The translations under genes were made by a program, and so were the position numbers. Below, piece by piece: positions 7,103-14,007 of a stretch of DNA of 23,819 nt. Location of the stretch: contig CAKSIR010000019.1 in NCBI GenBank assembly GCA_934462775.1, positions 1-23,819 on the forward strand. Direction: 5' to 3'. The notes beneath the pieces are model-generated. The model was not told the origin of the DNA. It saw nothing but the letters and a program-made list of their open reading frames with translations, and did no database searches. The first letter of the stretch is position 1; every line of letters starts with the position of its first letter. Source of the DNA: an uncultured Ruminiclostridium sp. Lineage in GTDB: Bacteria > Bacillota > Clostridia > Oscillospirales > Ruminococcaceae.

Positions 7103-7693
7103 TCAGTTTTCATCGGGTATATTGTCGTTTTCAAGGTCGTCAAAGCTTAACTGACCGTCCTGCTCGGGGAGATCGGGCAGCTCCGCAAGGCTCGATAAGC
7201 CGAAACAGCGCAGGAACACGTCCGACGTTTTGTACGAAACCGGCCGGCCGGGTAGGTCAAGCCTGCCTGCCTCCTCAAGAAGTCCGCGCTCCGCAAGGGT
7301 GTTTACAACGCTGCCGCTGTCTATGCCGCGAACCTGCTCCACAAAGGCTTTTGTTACAGGCTGATTGTATGCTACGATTGCAAGCGTTTCCATCGCCGCC
7401 TGGGTAAGAGGAGCCTGCCTTTTATTCTGAAGAGCGGTTTTTACATAAGGCGCAAATTCCTGCCTTGTGGTTATCTGATAGCCGTTGTTCAGGCGGATTA
7501 TCCTCAGACCGCTTTCGGAAACGTTGTATTTTCGTTCAAGTCTGCTGATAAGCTTTGCGGCGGTATCGGCGTCGATGTTGGCTGCCTCTGCGATTTTGTC
7601 AAGGGCAACCGGATCTCCGCAGGCGAACAGTATCGCCTCGATAACCGCCATGCTTTCCGCAAGCTTGTCCGAAATTTCATCGGATAGATTCAA
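7103..7693 (-). CDS. scpB: Segregation and condensation protein B
   Basis: This 196-aa winged-helix protein dimerises and, with ScpA, bridges the SMC heads of the bacterial condensin. Family blocks are AIEAILFACGDPVALDKIAE near the N-terminus, APLTQAAMETLAIVAYNQP in the middle, and GRPVSYKTSDVFLRCFGL before an acidic tail. I accept the TTG start at 7693: GAGGAGG lies about 8 bases upstream, and the TTGA overlaps the ScpA stop by 4 nt, giving coupling. The first ATG, 14 codons in, would cut into the conserved N-terminal helix. The order scpA-scpB is conserved in Firmicutes. Confidence 0.95.
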   Translation of the reverse strand: MNLSDEISDKLAESMAVIEAILFACGDPVALDKIAEAANIDADTAAKLISRLERKYNVSESGLRIIRLNNGYQITTRQEFAPYVKTALQNKRQAPLTQAAMETLAIVAYNQPVTKAFVEQVRGIDSGSVVNTLAERGLLEEAGRLDLPGRPVSYKTSDVFLRCFGLSSLAELPDLPEQDGQLSFDDLENDNIPDEN

Positions 7694-8412
7694 TCTGATT
7701 CCTCCTCATTGGAGCGGTTTTTCTGCCTGCCGAGAAATACAAGATACCTGTTGTCCTCGGAGAAGCTTACTCTGCCGTATTTTGAAAGCTCTAAAAGAGC
7801 CAGAAAGGTTGCAACCTGTTCGGAGCGGTTCTGTCCTTTATAGAGGGAGTTTACCTCAATCTGACCGCCTGACCTGATTCTTCGGAGGACGTAAATCACC
7901 TTCGTGAATACGCTCACAAAGCTGTGTGCAACGATGGGCTTAAGGGAGGCGGGCTTGGTGTAAATGCGTTTTTCTCTGCCGTAAACCGACTGCATTGCGC
8001 CGATAAGGTCGTATATTTCGTGATGATTGCGGTAGGTCGTGTCCATTTCCATCTGCATTGGATCGCGGACGAAAATATCATAGCCGATGAACATACCTCC
8101 GAGCTTTTCAGCCATCGCCTTGCACTGAGCGTATTCGATCAGCGCGCCCTCAAGCTCCTTTTTCATCTCCTCGGCTTCATGCTTCGGGAGCAGGGCGGAG
8201 GACTTTATGTAGATAAGCCTTGCCGCCATTTCCAGAAACTCGCCCGCTACCTCAATATCAGCCTCCTGCATCTTGTCCAGATACAGCAGGAACTGCTCCA
8301 GCAGCACCGAAATCTCTATGTCGTAAATGTTCAGCTTATGCTTGGCGATAAGGCTTAGCAGCAGGTCGAGAGGACCCTCGAACACCTCAAGCTTGAAACT
8401 TAATTCCTCCAT
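7690..8412 (-). CDS. scpA: Segregation and condensation protein A (kleisin)
   Basis: This 240-aa kleisin links the SMC heads in the SMC-ScpAB condensin. The hallmark N-terminus FKLEVFEGPLDLLLSLI is present, followed by a helical central region and a C-terminal winged helix (VATFLALLELSKYGRV). I place the start at the ATG at 8412, directly after the TGA of the protease gene (TGACATG). An in-frame TTG at 8436 lies inside the protease gene and lacks a ribosome binding site. No clear Shine-Dalgarno precedes the ATG either, so initiation probably depends on ribosomes finishing the upstream gene. Its own TGA overlaps the scpB TTG. Confidence 0.95.
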   Translation of the reverse strand: MEELSFKLEVFEGPLDLLLSLIAKHKLNIYDIEISVLLEQFLLYLDKMQEADIEVAGEFLEMAARLIYIKSSALLPKHEAEEMKKELEGALIEYAQCKAMAEKLGGMFIGYDIFVRDPMQMEMDTTYRNHHEIYDLIGAMQSVYGREKRIYTKPASLKPIVAHSFVSVFTKVIYVLRRIRSGGQIEVNSLYKGQNRSEQVATFLALLELSKYGRVSFSEDNRYLVFLGRQKNRSNEEESD

Positions 8413-8413
8413 G

Positions 8414-9094
8414 TCAGTGAACGAAAATAAGGTCAATGGGGGTTGTTATGAAGTCAAGTCCGTTGAAGATCCAATTGCTGATTATCTGGAGCGGGATTGA
8501 CAGAATTCCCGACCATAAAAGCAGCATAATTGCCACCATTATAATGCGTTCGTATTTCATGATTGAGAAGTACAGCTTTGTCGGCAGGAACGCAAGCATA
8601 ATTCTCGAGCCGTCAAAGGGCGGAATCGGAATAAGGTTGAAAACGGCGAGATAAAGGTTGATGTCGATAATAAAAATCAGTGCCGCCAGAAAGTAGCTGA
8701 TGTTGTTCACAGTGCCGCAGGTGTAGAAAACGACCTTGTAGATAATCATGAAAACCAGCGCCAGAAGCACGTTTGAAACAGGTCCTGCAAGGGCGGTGAG
8801 CGCCATTGCGGTTTTTCCCTTTACCTTGCGGCAGCGGGAGGGATTTACAGGCACGGGCTTGCCCCAGCCGATGCCGAAAAGCAGCATACATATTGTACCT
8901 AAGGGGTCAAGATGTTGGATAGGGTTGAGGGTCAGTCTGCCCGAATTTTCCGCAGTGTCGTCGCCAAGCAGCTTCGCCATCCAGCCGTGCGCGCATTCGT
9001 GAACAGGGGTTGCGACCAGCAGCACCACCAGTATGGAGAAAAAAGACATCATTATTGTAAGAGCGTCAGAGCCGCCCAATAAATATCTCAGCAT
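8414..9094 (-). CDS. Site-2-type (M50) zinc metalloprotease
   Basis: This 226-aa polytopic membrane protease has the zinc motif HECAH at 32-36 and the second ligand motif FNLIPIPPFDG at 152-162, with Asp161. About six membrane segments surround these, as expected for the small M50B site-2 proteases lacking a PDZ domain. Such proteins cleave substrates inside the membrane; the substrate here is unknown. Homologues of this small type commonly precede scpA in clostridia. A Bacillus-type SpoIVFB role is possible but unproven. The ATG at 9094 has AAAGGAT upstream, and a separate sigma-A promoter lies in the 79-bp gap to spmB. Confidence 0.92.
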   Translation of the reverse strand: MLRYLLGGSDALTIMMSFFSILVVLLVATPVHECAHGWMAKLLGDDTAENSGRLTLNPIQHLDPLGTICMLLFGIGWGKPVPVNPSRCRKVKGKTAMALTALAGPVSNVLLALVFMIIYKVVFYTCGTVNNISYFLAALIFIIDINLYLAVFNLIPIPPFDGSRIMLAFLPTKLYFSIMKYERIIMVAIMLLLWSGILSIPLQIISNWIFNGLDFITTPIDLIFVH

Positions 9095-9138
9095 AGATTA
9101 TCCTTTCGATAAAGTACAAAATTTGAATATACACGTTT

Positions 9139-9167
9139 ATTATACTCCATTTCAGGATTTAATGCAA
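9139..9167 (-). promoter_or_regulatory. Internal sigma-A promoter before the M50 protease
   Basis: TTGCAT (9167-9162) and a perfect TATAAT (9144-9139) lie 17 bp apart on the minus strand, in the gap between spmB and the protease gene. This would let protease-scpA-scpB be expressed in growing cells independently of the spm genes. Confidence 0.7.
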
Positions 9168-9173
9168 GCATTT

Positions 9174-9692
9174 TTACAAAAGCATGGCTGAAACCACCGC
9201 CGCGCTGAGAATCCAGCCCGTAACATCTCCCGCCATGGCGGCGGGGAGGGTGTAGCGGGTTTTCTTCACCTTTGCGGCGGCATAGTAGACGGCAATGGTG
9301 TAAAAGGTGGTTTCGCTGCTGCCGAGCATGACGCTTGCAACCCTGCCTGCGTAGCTGTCTGCACCGCAGGAGCAGAGAATGTTCTCGAAAATAGCTATTG
9401 AGCCGCTGCCCGAAAAAGGCCGCATTATCAGCAGCGGAGTACATTCCGGCGGGAAGCTCAGCGCGTCCGTAACGGGCGAAATAATGCTGCAAAGCAGTTC
9501 AAGTCCCCCTGACGCCCTGAACATTCCTACCGCCAAAACAAGGGCAAGGAGCGAGGGAAAAATGTCCTTTACCGTTTCAAGCCCCTCCTTTGCACCCTCG
9601 ATAAATTCGGCGAAAATGTCGATTCGCTGAACGAGGGAAACAAGCGCAATAAAGGCAACGACTGACGGCACTGTAAAATCCGATACGTTCAT
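9174..9692 (-). CDS. spmB: Spore maturation protein B
   Basis: This 172-aa membrane protein, required with SpmA for full spore core dehydration, is close to the Bacillus length (178 aa). Family landmarks are the hydrophobic N-terminus FTVPSVVAFIALVSLVQ, MRPFSGSGSIAIFENI in the middle, and SSETTFYTIAVYYAA followed by TRYTLPAAMAGDVTGWI. It carries a nucleoside-recognition (Gate) type fold. The true start is the ATG at 9692, whose ATGA overlaps the SpmA stop; the open frame runs further upstream but only as the shadow of spmA. GGGAGG at 9707-9712 is about 14 bases away, so translational coupling probably helps. Confidence 0.95.
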   Translation of the reverse strand: MNVSDFTVPSVVAFIALVSLVQRIDIFAEFIEGAKEGLETVKDIFPSLLALVLAVGMFRASGGLELLCSIISPVTDALSFPPECTPLLIMRPFSGSGSIAIFENILCSCGADSYAGRVASVMLGSSETTFYTIAVYYAAAKVKKTRYTLPAAMAGDVTGWILSAAVVSAMLL

Positions 9693-10273
9693 TTTTTTCT
9701 GAATATCCTCCCGAAAAGCTTTGACAGCAGTACAACCGCCGTTACGCTTGCAGCCGACACTATCCACACGCAGGGCAGTATCTCCATCGGCGCCGCCGAG
9801 CCGTTTTTCAGCCGCAGCGCCGCCACGGTGGTAGGAATTATCTGAAGACTTGCGGTGTTCATTACCACGAACGTTATCATGTTGTCCGAGGCGGTTTCGC
9901 CGCAACGCTCCTCCTTTTGCAGCTCGTTCATGGCGGCAAGCCCGAAAGGAGTGGAGGCGTTGCCAAGCCCCAGCATATTGGCGGTAAGGTTGAGCACTAT
10001 GTAGCCCAGTGCCTTTCCGTTTACGTCTATACCTTTATATATATGCTTTATGGCAGGGCGGAACAGCTTCGCCAGAAAATCCACAATGCCCGCGCTTTTT
10101 GCAGCCTGCATCACGCCGCTCCAGAAGCAGATGATTCCGCACAGAGAGATGCACAGGGTCACTGCGTTTCCGCATTCGCTGAGTATTGCGCTGTTCAGCT
10201 TGCTGACGTTGCCGGTTACAATTGAAACGACCGCCGACAGAATAATAATTCCGCCGAAAATCCATTTCATCAT
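9689..10273 (-). CDS. spmA: Spore maturation protein A
   Basis: This 194-aa polytopic membrane protein forms a pair with SpmB in spore core dehydration and heat resistance. It shows an N-terminal membrane helix, GVMQAAKSAGIVDFLAKL, and the family signature NLTANMLGLGNASTPFGL followed by AMNELQKEE, then NMITFVVMNTASLQIIPTT. Two adjacent ATG codons (10273 and 10270) could both start it; AGGAAGTGAT lies just upstream. It is the first gene of the minus-strand cluster and is divergent from the AbrB-like regulator. The intergenic region contains a TTAACAAA/TTTGTTAA inverted repeat. Confidence 0.95.
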   Translation of the reverse strand: MMKWIFGGIIILSAVVSIVTGNVSKLNSAILSECGNAVTLCISLCGIICFWSGVMQAAKSAGIVDFLAKLFRPAIKHIYKGIDVNGKALGYIVLNLTANMLGLGNASTPFGLAAMNELQKEERCGETASDNMITFVVMNTASLQIIPTTVAALRLKNGSAAPMEILPCVWIVSAASVTAVVLLSKLFGRIFRKK

Positions 10274-10301
10274 CTAATCACTTCCTAAAAAATGAATTTA
10301 T

Positions 10302-10327
10302 TTAACAAAATGTTCATAATTTGTTAA
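10302..10327. repeat. Inverted repeat between spmA and the AbrB-like gene
   Basis: TTAACAAA (10302-10309) and TTTGTTAA (10320-10327) form a perfect 8-bp inverted repeat with a 10-nt spacer, 29 bp before the spmA start. It could be an operator for one or both divergent genes. The half-sites face the opposite way from a Rex site, so it is not called one. Confidence 0.4.
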
Positions 10328-10384
10328 TATTTAAAAGGACAGAATGTGGTATTATAAGAATGGAGTACGAGTTATTTTTTCAAA

Positions 10385-10412
10385 TTGACGGTACAAAAAA
10401 ATTGTATAAAAT
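10385..10412 (+). promoter_or_regulatory. Candidate promoter of the AbrB-like gene
   Basis: TTGACG (10385-10390) and TAAAAT (10407-10412) are 16 bp apart. A second, perfect TATAAT lies at 10444-10449 but has no good -35 at 17 bp. Either could drive the gene at 10467; the sequence does not decide. Confidence 0.45.
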
Positions 10413-10466
10413 GACGAAAAAAGTGCTCCCATTTAAATTGATATATAATCTGAAAGGAAAAGCGTT

Positions 10467-10715
10467 ATGAAATCCACAGGCATTATCAGAAAAGTTGACG
10501 AGCTTGGTCGTCTTGTAATCCCGATTGAACTGAGAAGAGTTCTTGACATCAGTGAAAAGGATTACCTTGAAATTTATGTTGAAAACGAGAAGATTATTCT
10601 TTCTAAATACACGGAAACCTGCTCGTTCTGCAACAGCAGCGAAAACATAATTACATACAAGGACAAGAATATCTGCCAGAAGTGCCTTGCTGAAATTAAA
10701 AAGCTTAATCCTTGA
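10467..10715 (+). CDS. AbrB/SpoVT-family transcription regulator with Cys4 tail
   Basis: This 82-aa DNA-binding protein has an N-terminal SpoVT-AbrB swapped-hairpin domain (residues 1-48, MKSTGIIRKVDELGRLVIPI), which dimerises and binds flexible AT-rich promoters. The C-terminal half has four cysteines in two CxxC pairs, Cys52/Cys55 and Cys70/Cys73, suggesting a small zinc-binding module. This form is common in clostridia. AAAGGA precedes the ATG. AbrB relatives control the transition from growth to stationary phase and sporulation, and this one lies divergently next to the sporulation cluster. Its targets are unknown. Confidence 0.92.
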   Translation: MKSTGIIRKVDELGRLVIPIELRRVLDISEKDYLEIYVENEKIILSKYTETCSFCNSSENIITYKDKNICQKCLAEIKKLNP

Positions 10716-10743
10716 GAGATGATTAAAAGAACGGAAATATGCG

Positions 10744-10761
10744 CTGCTTCTGCTGAAGCAG
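10744..10761 (+). repeat. Small hairpin after the AbrB-like gene
   Basis: CTGCTTC and GAAGCAG form a perfect 7-bp stem with a TGCT loop, 28 bases after the stop codon. No T-tract follows. It may stabilise the 3' end of the message; the actual terminator lies further downstream. Confidence 0.45.
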
Positions 10762-10786
10762 CCTGCGGTCGCATTTTAAAGCATTA

Positions 10787-10820
10787 AGCTCTGCATGAAC
10801 ATTGCAGGGCTTTTTGTTTT
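10787..10820 (+). terminator. Rho-independent terminator of the AbrB-like gene
   Basis: AGCTCTGCA (10787-10795) pairs with TGCAGGGCT (10803-10811), with one G-U pair and a 7-nt loop, followed directly by TTTTTGTTTT. Confidence 0.85.
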
Positions 10821-10895
10821 GCGTAGAAAATGTAACCTGTTTTTTGTGCAACTTTTTCTTGATTTTTTTAAAATTACGCAACTTTCACTATTGAT

Positions 10896-10924
10896 TTGCG
10901 AAAGTTTTTGTGTTAGTATATAAC
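10896..10924 (+). promoter_or_regulatory. Candidate promoter of the GH31 gene
   Basis: TTGCGA (10896-10901) and TATAAC (10919-10924) are 17 bp apart, giving a leader of about 65 nt to the ATG at 10995. Upstream lie two direct repeats of GCAACTTT (10848 and 10878). The second starts an inverted repeat with GAAAGTT that overlaps the -35. Confidence 0.5.
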
Positions 10925-10994
10925 CATGGCGGTGCAAACGATTACGCAGCGCAGAACAAAGGATTTATAAGTAATTACGAAAGGAATTTTGGGT

Positions 10995-13301
10995 ATGAAA
11001 TTTTCTGACGGTTTCTGGCTTAACAAGCCGGGCTATAACGTTACCTACGCTACACAGAGCTATGAAGTAACACATGACGACAAGTCAATCACAGTTTTCG
11101 CAACAGGCAGCTTTATTGCCAACAGAGGTATGACTTTAGGCGGACCCTGCCTTGAAATCAACTTCACATCTACTCTCGAAAACACAATCAAGGTAACAAT
11201 CGACCACTACAAGGGAGCGCTCGACAAGGGACCTCACTTCGAACTTTACGAGGACGAATCCTTCAAGCCTGTTATCAACGACTACGACGACAGAGCCGAG
11301 CTTATCAGCGGCAAGACAAAGGTAGTTATCGGCAAGCACGGCGGCTGGAGCGTTGAATACTACTATGACGGCAAGCTCATGACCAAGGAAGGCTGGAGAA
11401 CAACCTCCTACATTGAAGAAACACCGTTCCTCACAGACAACAGAATGGACTTCATGAAGCACAGCAACTTCTATGCTAAGAGCGAAACCGACTGCAACAC
11501 ATTCATGCGTGAAATGCTGAACATTTCCGTTGGTGAAAACATTTACGGCTTTGGTGAAAAGTTCTCCACATTCGTAAAGAACGGTCAGAGCGTTGAGGTT
11601 TGGAACAACGACGGCGGCACCTGCACAGAGCAGACCTACAAGTCAATTCCGTTCTATGTATCCTCAAGAAACTACGGCGTGTTTGTAAACCACAGCGAAA
11701 AGGTAAACTTTGAGGTTGCCAGCGAAACAGTTTCAAAGGTTTCGTTTGCTGTTCAGGGCGAACACTTACAGTATTTCGTAATCGGCGGAGAAACAATTGC
11801 AGACGTAATCAGCGTTTACACAACGCTTACAGGTAAGCCTGCGCTTCCTCCTGCATACACATTCGGTCTTTGGCTCACAACATCGTTCACAACAAACTAC
11901 GATGAAGAAACCTGCTCATCGTTCATTGACGAAATGGAACGCCGCGATATTCCGCTGGAGGTATTCCACTTCGACTGCTTCTGGATGAAGGAATTTAACT
12001 GGTGCGATTTCACATGGGATAAGAGAATGTTCCCGGATCCAAAGGCAATGCTCACTCGCTTAAAGAAGAAGAACATCGAGATCTGCGTATGGATCAACTC
12101 CTACATTGCACAGCGTTCTTCACTGTTTGACGAGGGCGTTAAGGGCGGCTACTTTATCAAAAACAAGGACGGCTCCGTATTCCAGGCAGATATGTGGCAG
12201 CCGGGCATGGCAATCGTTGACTTTACAAATCCTGCTGCCTGCGAATGGTTTGCTTCTAAGCTGAGAGTTCTCTGCGAAATGGGCGTAAACGCATTTAAGA
12301 CAGACTTCGGCGAGAGAATCCCGACAGACGTTGTATATTATGACGGTTCCGACCCGTACAAGATGCACAACTACTACACATACCTTTATAATAAGACTGT
12401 ATTCAACGTGCTCAAGGAATATTACGGCGAAAACAAGGCTTGCTTATTCGCTCGTTCCGCAACGGTAGGCGGTCAGCAGTTCCCGGTACACTGGGGCGGC
12501 GACTGCTTCTCAAGCTACGAATCAATGTGGGAAACAATCCGCGGCGGTTTATCGCTGTGCTTAAGCGGTTTTGGCTTCTTCAGCCACGACATCAGCGGCT
12601 TTGAAGCAACAGGTACGCCTGACCTTTACAAGAGATGGTGCGCGTTCGGTCTTATGTCAACTCACTCACGTCTGCACGGCAACTCCTCCTACCGCGTTCC
12701 GTGGAACTTTGACGAGGAAAGCTGCGACGTATTAAGACACTTCACAAAGTTAAAGGGCAGACTGATGCCTTACCTCTATGCAAATGCAGTTAAGACCCAC
12801 GAAACAGGCGTTCCGATGATGAGAGCAATGGTTGTTGACTTCTCAGCCGACCCTGCTGCGCTTGCGCTTGACAGACAGTATATGTTAGGCGACAATCTGC
12901 TGGTTGCTCCTGTATTCAACGAGGAGGGAAGCTGCTCCTTCTATCTGCCTGACACAGGTGCTTGGACTGACATTCAGACAGGCGAAGTTCTCGAAGGCGG
13001 CAAGTGGTACGAAAAGAAGTACGACTACTTCGGAATGCCGTTATATGCAAAGCCAAACTCGATTATTGCATACGGCGACTTCAAGCGCAACTTCACTTAT
13101 GACTATGTTGAGGGCGCTAAGCTGGTTGTTTACGGTCTTGAGGACGGCAAGACAGCCGAATGCAAGATCTACGACGAAAACGGCAAGCTTGAGCTTACGG
13201 TTACAGCTGCAAGAAACGGCGACAAGATCAAGGTTTCGTCAACAGGCACATCCAAGAAGTTCACAGTTGAATCCGCACAGGGCTTGACAGTTGAAATGTA
13301 A
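10995..13301 (+). CDS. yicI: GH31 alpha-xylosidase (YicI-like)
   Basis: This 768-aa glycoside hydrolase family 31 enzyme is expected to release alpha-xylose from the non-reducing ends of xyloglucan-derived oligosaccharides such as isoprimeverose. The order is an N-terminal beta-sandwich (about 1-250), a TIM barrel (about 250-590), and C-terminal beta domains. The nucleophile is Asp437 in FKTDFGERIP, and the acid/base is Asp503 in HWGGDC. Both blocks, plus SGFGFFSHDISGFE and HSRLHGNSSYRVPW, closely follow E. coli YicI, which favours xylosidase over glucosidase. No signal peptide is seen, so it is cytoplasmic. I start at the ATG at 10995, with AAAGGA 9 bases upstream; a TTG two codons earlier is too close to that site. 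Codon use is strongly biased to AAG, AAC, GAC and TTC, suggesting high expression. No transporter gene is adjacent. Confidence 0.94.
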   Translation: MKFSDGFWLNKPGYNVTYATQSYEVTHDDKSITVFATGSFIANRGMTLGGPCLEINFTSTLENTIKVTIDHYKGALDKGPHFELYEDESFKPVINDYDDRAELISGKTKVVIGKHGGWSVEYYYDGKLMTKEGWRTTSYIEETPFLTDNRMDFMKHSNFYAKSETDCNTFMREMLNISVGENIYGFGEKFSTFVKNGQSVEVWNNDGGTCTEQTYKSIPFYVSSRNYGVFVNHSEKVNFEVASETVSKVSFAVQGEHLQYFVIGGETIADVISVYTTLTGKPALPPAYTFGLWLTTSFTTNYDEETCSSFIDEMERRDIPLEVFHFDCFWMKEFNWCDFTWDKRMFPDPKAMLTRLKKKNIEICVWINSYIAQRSSLFDEGVKGGYFIKNKDGSVFQADMWQPGMAIVDFTNPAACEWFASKLRVLCEMGVNAFKTDFGERIPTDVVYYDGSDPYKMHNYYTYLYNKTVFNVLKEYYGENKACLFARSATVGGQQFPVHWGGDCFSSYESMWETIRGGLSLCLSGFGFFSHDISGFEATGTPDLYKRWCAFGLMSTHSRLHGNSSYRVPWNFDEESCDVLRHFTKLKGRLMPYLYANAVKTHETGVPMMRAMVVDFSADPAALALDRQYMLGDNLLVAPVFNEEGSCSFYLPDTGAWTDIQTGEVLEGGKWYEKKYDYFGMPLYAKPNSIIAYGDFKRNFTYDYVEGAKLVVYGLEDGKTAECKIYDENGKLELTVTAARNGDKIKVSSTGTSKKFTVESAQGLTVEM

Positions 13302-13323
13302 TAGGATATACTGTAAATATCAA

Positions 13324-13358
13324 AGGAGATACAAGGCATTGCCCTGTATCTCCTTTTT
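13324..13358 (+). terminator. Terminator between the GH31 and 48-aa genes
   Basis: AGGAGATACA (13324-13333) and TGTATCTCCT (13345-13354) form a 10-bp stem, extended inside by GGC/GCC around ATT and followed by TTTTTG. The 48-aa gene starts 19 bases later, so it would need read-through or a promoter hidden in this region. Confidence 0.88.
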
Positions 13359-13376
13359 GTTTAAAGGGGTGTAATT

Positions 13377-13523
13377 ATGGACGAGAAAAATAAAGAGAAA
13401 AAGTTAAAGCCCGAGGACAAGGTAGCTGTCGAGGAAGAAAAGTGGTACGACAACTGGGTCACGGGCATGAAAGACGATATGGAAGATTATATTGAGGAGC
13501 AGGGAATCTACATCAGACAGTGA
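13377..13523 (+). CDS. Small highly charged protein, 48 aa
   Basis: A short open frame starts at an ATG with AAAGGGG 7 bases upstream and reads 48 codons to TGA. The first half is Lys/Glu/Asp-rich (MDEKNKEKKLKPEDK), and the second half contains KWYDNWVTGMKDDMEDYI, which could form an amphipathic helix with several aromatic residues. There is no membrane segment or cysteine. I do not recognise it. The strong ribosome binding site, and a stop that abuts the convergent zinc-ribbon gene without gap, argue that it is real. It may be conserved among related clostridia. Confidence 0.65.
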   Translation: MDEKNKEKKLKPEDKVAVEEEKWYDNWVTGMKDDMEDYIEEQGIYIRQ

Positions 13524-13994
13524 TTATTTCACTGCCGCTCCGCAGTTAGGGCAGTTTTGCGCGTCCGAGCTTAGCTGCGAACCGCAGTAGGCACAGGTTA
13601 GCCCGACCGACTTCGGTTTTTCCTGTTCAGCCGGTTTCGCGGCAGTCTGCTTGTCGGAATCCCGCAGCTTGAATTTTGTTTCCTGAGGGGTTGTGTCGGG
13701 AGCGGCGGCGTTGGTTATTGCTTCTGAGAGAGCGTTTGTAAGCTTATTTGTAATGTCTGAGCTGACTTTTCTTGCAGTTCGGCGGACTGCTCTTTTCACG
13801 GAAATGACGATTGCGCAGATAATGCAGACAATCATTACCGCAAGGCAGATCCACTTCATAATTCCAACGTATGCTGAAATATCGCCGAAAGGTCCGTTTG
13901 TAAGCTCGCTTGCGTAGGGCCCCTCAATGAGCAGGGAGCCTACAAAACCGATTCCCGCCAATATCGCCAGGGTTATAAATCCTTTACTTTTCAT
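13524..13994 (-). CDS. Two-helix membrane protein with C-terminal zinc ribbon
   Basis: This 156-aa protein has membrane helices at about 6-23 and 46-66, a basic stretch (VKRAVRRTARK) after the second helix that places the rest in the cytoplasm, a polar linker, and a C-terminal zinc ribbon. The ribbon cysteines are Cys134/Cys137 (CAYC) and Cys148/Cys151 (CPNC). Such zinc-ribbon-tailed membrane proteins are widespread in Firmicutes and have no assigned function. GAGGATACATA precedes the ATG. It follows the diguanylate cyclase by 13 bp, so the two are probably one transcript, perhaps linking c-di-GMP to the envelope. Confidence 0.8.
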   Translation of the reverse strand: MKSKGFITLAILAGIGFVGSLLIEGPYASELTNGPFGDISAYVGIMKWICLAVMIVCIICAIVISVKRAVRRTARKVSSDITNKLTNALSEAITNAAAPDTTPQETKFKLRDSDKQTAAKPAEQEKPKSVGLTCAYCGSQLSSDAQNCPNCGAAVK

Positions 13995-14007
13995 TATGTA
14001 TCCTCGC

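Noticed and set aside
6585..7154. A 189-aa plus-strand open frame rich in Phe, Ser and Leu
   Set aside because: It is the mirror of the Lys/Glu-rich linker of the DUF2953 gene. The composition is an artefact and no ribosome binding site is present.
9693..9905. Upstream extension of the spmB frame
   Set aside because: It lies entirely inside spmA in another frame. The family N-terminus begins at the ATG at 9692, which overlaps the spmA stop.
10302..10327. A second Rex operator
   Set aside because: The half-sites point the wrong way (TTAACAA first, TTGTTAA second) and the spacing is 10 nt, unlike TTGTTAA-N4-TTAACAA.
10890..10906. Catabolite-response (cre) element before the GH31 gene
   Set aside because: TTGATTTGCGAAAG has five instead of four bases between TG and the central CG, and lacks the right-hand CA.
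10989..10994. TTG start two codons before the GH31 ATG
   Set aside because: It is too close to the AAAGGA ribosome binding site; the ATG at 10995 has the proper 9-base spacing. The same reasoning rejects the TTG at 22773 for tsaD and at 16001 for the 215-aa gene.
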